8,936 nucleotides of DNA from an uncultured Clostridia bacterium (GTDB taxonomy: Bacteria; Bacillota; Clostridia; Peptostreptococcales; Anaerovoracaceae). Positions 6,982 to 8,936 of the stretch are shown piece after piece (position 1 is the stretch's first letter; each line of letters starts with the position of its first letter). The translations under genes and the position numbers were made by a program. The notes below the pieces were generated by a model. That model did not search any database. It was not told where the DNA came from and was given only the letters and a program-made list of their open reading frames with translations. The stretch lies in the NCBI GenBank assembly GCA_934277655.1, contig CAKQVC010000065.1, positions 1-8,936 of the forward strand, given 5' to 3'.

Positions 6982-7941
6982 ATGAATGAATTGGTAAAAG
7001 AAATATCTAAAATGGGGATAGTGCCTGTAATAGTCTTAAACGACGCAGCGAAGGCTGTAAGGACGGCAAAGGCGCTTCTTGACGGAGGAATAGACTGCGC
7101 TGAGGTAACTTTCAGGACAGAGGCGGCAGAGGAATCCATCAGAAATATTGCGGAAGCTTATCCTGATATGCTTCTCGGAGCCGGTACGGTTCTCAGCATA
7201 GAACAGGTAGACAGAGCTGTCGCTGCAGGTGCAAAGTTTATTGTTACGCCGGGATATAATCCAGAGGTAGTAAATTACTGCGTGAAAAAGGGAGTAGCGA
7301 TAGTTCCGGGCTGTATGGACACAAACTCCATAGAGATGGCGCTTTGCGCAGGGCTTGATACGGTAAAGTTTTTCCCTGCTGAGCAGGCGGGAGGAGTGAA
7401 GATGCTCAAGGCTCTTGCAGGACCTTATGTAAATCTTCATTTCATGCCTACAGGAGGGGTTAATAAGGAAAATCTTCTTGAATATCTGTCCTTTGACAAG
7501 GTAACAGCCTGCGGTGGTTCATGGATGGTAAAGAAGGATTTAATTGAAAAGGATCAATTTGACGAAATAACAAGACTTTCCAGAGAAGCTGTGATGGCAA
7601 TGCTGAATTTCAGAGTCGTTCATGTGGGGATAAACAATGACTCGGAGGAAGAGGCAGAGCAGGAAGTAAGCAGGCTTTGCAGTCTTTTCGGCTTCAAAAA
7701 GGATGTTAAGAGTGCTTCGACCTTTGCTTCGGAAGGAATTGAAGTATGCAGAAAACGTTTTCCGGGGGCGCATGGACATATAGCGATAGGTACGAGCAGC
7801 TGCGAAAGAGCAATGTATTTTCTTTCAAAATGCGGGGTGGAGTTCGATATAGAGACAGCAAAGTATAAAGGCGGAAGATTGACATCCGTATACCTGAAGG
7901 AGCAGGTTGGAGGCTTTGCACTACACCTTGTAGAGAAATAA
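6982..7941 (+). CDS. KDPG / 4-hydroxy-2-oxoglutarate aldolase fused to a C-terminal VOC (glyoxalase-like) domain
   Basis: The N-terminal domain (about 1-206) is a class I aldolase that cleaves KDPG to pyruvate and glyceraldehyde 3-phosphate, the step after KdgK. Catalytic features are CAEVTFRT (Glu41, Arg45), GAGTV (Thr69), TPGYNP (89-94), DTVKFFPAE with the Schiff-base Lys129, and PTGGVN (156-161). Ordinary Eda proteins have about 205-215 residues; this one has 319. The extra 110 residues (about 208-319) begin with FRVVHVGIN and include a GHIAIGTSS strand and a final GGFALHLVEK, the pattern of a vicinal-oxygen-chelate domain. The role of that domain is unknown: it could be an isomerase/epimerase, a regulatory or a stabilising part. 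Such fusions probably occur in other Clostridia, though I cannot verify this here. Arginine codons are almost all AGA/AGG. It is followed 10 bases later by an aminotransferase gene. Fold and aldolase activity are well supported; VOC assignment is moderate. Confidence 0.9.
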   Translation: MNELVKEISKMGIVPVIVLNDAAKAVRTAKALLDGGIDCAEVTFRTEAAEESIRNIAEAYPDMLLGAGTVLSIEQVDRAVAAGAKFIVTPGYNPEVVNYCVKKGVAIVPGCMDTNSIEMALCAGLDTVKFFPAEQAGGVKMLKALAGPYVNLHFMPTGGVNKENLLEYLSFDKVTACGGSWMVKKDLIEKDQFDEITRLSREAVMAMLNFRVVHVGINNDSEEEAEQEVSRLCSLFGFKKDVKSASTFASEGIEVCRKRFPGAHGHIAIGTSSCERAMYFLSKCGVEFDIETAKYKGGRLTSVYLKEQVGGFALHLVEK

Positions 7942-7951
7942 AGGAGAAGAA

Positions 7952-8936
7952 ATGAGAAGAAGCGTTATTGCGGATAATATGCCGGTGTCGGGCATCAGAA
8001 AGATGTTTGCACTGGCGTCGGAATATGAAAATGTCATAAATTTGTGTATAGGAGAGCCAGATTTTGCTACGCCGCAACATATTATAGATGCCGGTTCATA
8101 TGCGCTGAATCATGGCTATACAAAATATGTGGCAAATTCGGGACTTCCCGCTTTGAGAAAGGCGATAGCGGAGAAAATGACTGCTGAAAACGGCATAGAA
8201 TGCAGTGAAAAGAATGTTATGGTAACAAATGGAGCAGGACAGGCTCTCATGTCGGCTGTCAGGTGCGCTCTTAATCCGGGAGAGAGCATAATAATTGCGG
8301 ATCCATATTATCCTAATTATTTAGGGTATTTTACTCTTGCCGGAGTAGAAGCTATTACGGCTGCAACAAAAGAGGAAGAGCATTTTCATCTTACCTGCGA
8401 AGCTATGGAGAAGGTAATTAAGCCATCCACAAAGGCAATTCTAATTAACAGCCCTTCGAATCCTACGGGGGCAGTTTTAAGTCTCGATGAGCTTAAAGCT
8501 ATAGCGCAGTTTGCAAAGGAAAGGGACCTGATAGTTATTTCCGATGAGCCATACGAATCCATCATATACGACGGGCGAAAGAATTACAGCATCGCCGCAC
8601 TGCCGGATATGTTTGAAAGGACTATAACTGTAAACAGCTTTTCAAAGACCTTTGCGATGACAGGCTGGCGCGTGGGCTACGCGGTAGCTGAGGAAGCGTT
8701 TATAAACGCTATGACGGTTATGCAGGAATCTCTGACATCCAGTGTGAACGCAGCAAGTCAGTATGCCGCCTGCGTCGCCTTGACCTCTCCGAAGGATGAG
8801 GTAGAAGAAATGAGGAGGGTTTATGAGAAAAGGGCTGAGTTGCTTGAAAGAGGATTAAACCGAATAAAGGGCTTCAGCTTCATAAAACCGGAAGGAGCTT
8901 TTTATGCTTTCGTGAATATAAAGGATACGGGAATGA
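7952..8936 (+). CDS. PLP-dependent aminotransferase, class I/II, 3' end cut by window
   Basis: Cytoplasmic fold-type I aminotransferase. The frame starts at ATG 7952 after AAGGAG (7941-7946), which overlaps the aldolase stop codon, and stays open to the last base, giving 328 residues. Cofactor-site residues are visible: NLCIGEPDFATP (about 30-41), NGAGQA (phosphate-site loop), SPSNPTG with Asn170, SDEPYES with Asp198 and Tyr201, SFSKTFAMTGWRVGY with the Schiff-base Lys232 and Arg240, and an EGAFYAF segment near the end. Family members have about 385-400 residues, so roughly 60 C-terminal residues are missing, including the arginine that binds the substrate carboxylate. It resembles aspartate / aromatic / alanine-type aminotransferases of subgroup I; the amino donor cannot be decided. 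Its place 10 bases after a pyruvate-producing aldolase could mean that it aminates pyruvate or another keto acid of the pathway, but this is inference. Confidence 0.93.
   Translation, partial: MRRSVIADNMPVSGIRKMFALASEYENVINLCIGEPDFATPQHIIDAGSYALNHGYTKYVANSGLPALRKAIAEKMTAENGIECSEKNVMVTNGAGQALMSAVRCALNPGESIIIADPYYPNYLGYFTLAGVEAITAATKEEEHFHLTCEAMEKVIKPSTKAILINSPSNPTGAVLSLDELKAIAQFAKERDLIVISDEPYESIIYDGRKNYSIAALPDMFERTITVNSFSKTFAMTGWRVGYAVAEEAFINAMTVMQESLTSSVNAASQYAACVALTSPKDEVEEMRRVYEKRAELLERGLNRIKGFSFIKPEGAFYAFVNIKDTGM

Noticed and set aside
1..8936. tRNA, rRNA, CRISPR arrays, insertion sequences, attachment sites, riboswitches
   Set aside because: Reading both strands showed no cloverleaf-like sequences, no regularly spaced repeats, no transposase or integrase frames and no long leader. 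Nearly all the sequence is coding, and no spacer exceeds about 102 bases.

Overview
The window looks like part of the chromosome of a Gram-positive anaerobe of the Bacillota, probably class Clostridia. The reasons are strong purine-rich Shine-Dalgarno sites (GGAGG, GAGGAG, AAGGAG) before nearly every start, tightly packed genes all on the + strand, a lipoprotein-type solute-binding protein, and a Clostridia-like 2-keto-3-deoxygluconate kinase / KDPG aldolase pair. This placement is inference; there is no rRNA or other marker gene in the window. All seven genes read left to right. The first and last are cut by the window edges.

Left block (1 to 5887): three metal-dependent amidohydrolases of the cytosine deaminase / ATZ-TRZ type surround one ABC-transporter solute-binding lipoprotein. 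The first two amidohydrolases (1-1134, cut at its 5' end, and 1155-2612) are divergent tandem paralogues, clearly alike along their whole overlap. They have a metal-centre His, an HxxE motif and a metal-binding Asp, but different residues around the active site. The third (4466-5887) belongs to another branch, with an HMHVQQ motif in place of HxxE. Between the second and third enzymes lies a family 5 (DppA/OppA/NikA-like) binding protein (2714-4363). Two spacers of about 100 bases flank the binding-protein gene. The upstream one holds a weak promoter candidate and an inverted repeat. The downstream one holds a strong 15-bp hairpin that may end or dampen transcription, or protect the binding-protein mRNA. 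The simplest reading is an uptake-and-hydrolysis locus for one or more nitrogen-containing small molecules, perhaps N-heterocycles or amidines. The substrate cannot be read from the sequence, and permease and ATPase genes are not in the window.

Right block (5941 to 8936): a compact operon of kdgK (2-keto-3-deoxygluconate kinase), a KDPG/KHG aldolase fused to a C-terminal VOC/glyoxalase-like domain, and a class I/II PLP aminotransferase cut by the window end. The spacers are 15 and 10 bases. The first two enzymes form the lower arm of hexuronate / Entner-Doudoroff catabolism: KDG to KDPG, then to pyruvate and glyceraldehyde 3-phosphate.

The two blocks differ sharply in codon use. Counted by hand, AGA/AGG supplies about 36 of 44 arginines in the right block but only about 14 of 45 in the two complete amidohydrolase genes. 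The change falls at the AT-rich 53-base spacer 5888-5940. This suggests that the blocks have different histories and may be a junction between acquired and resident DNA, although no mobile element, repeat or attachment site is visible there.
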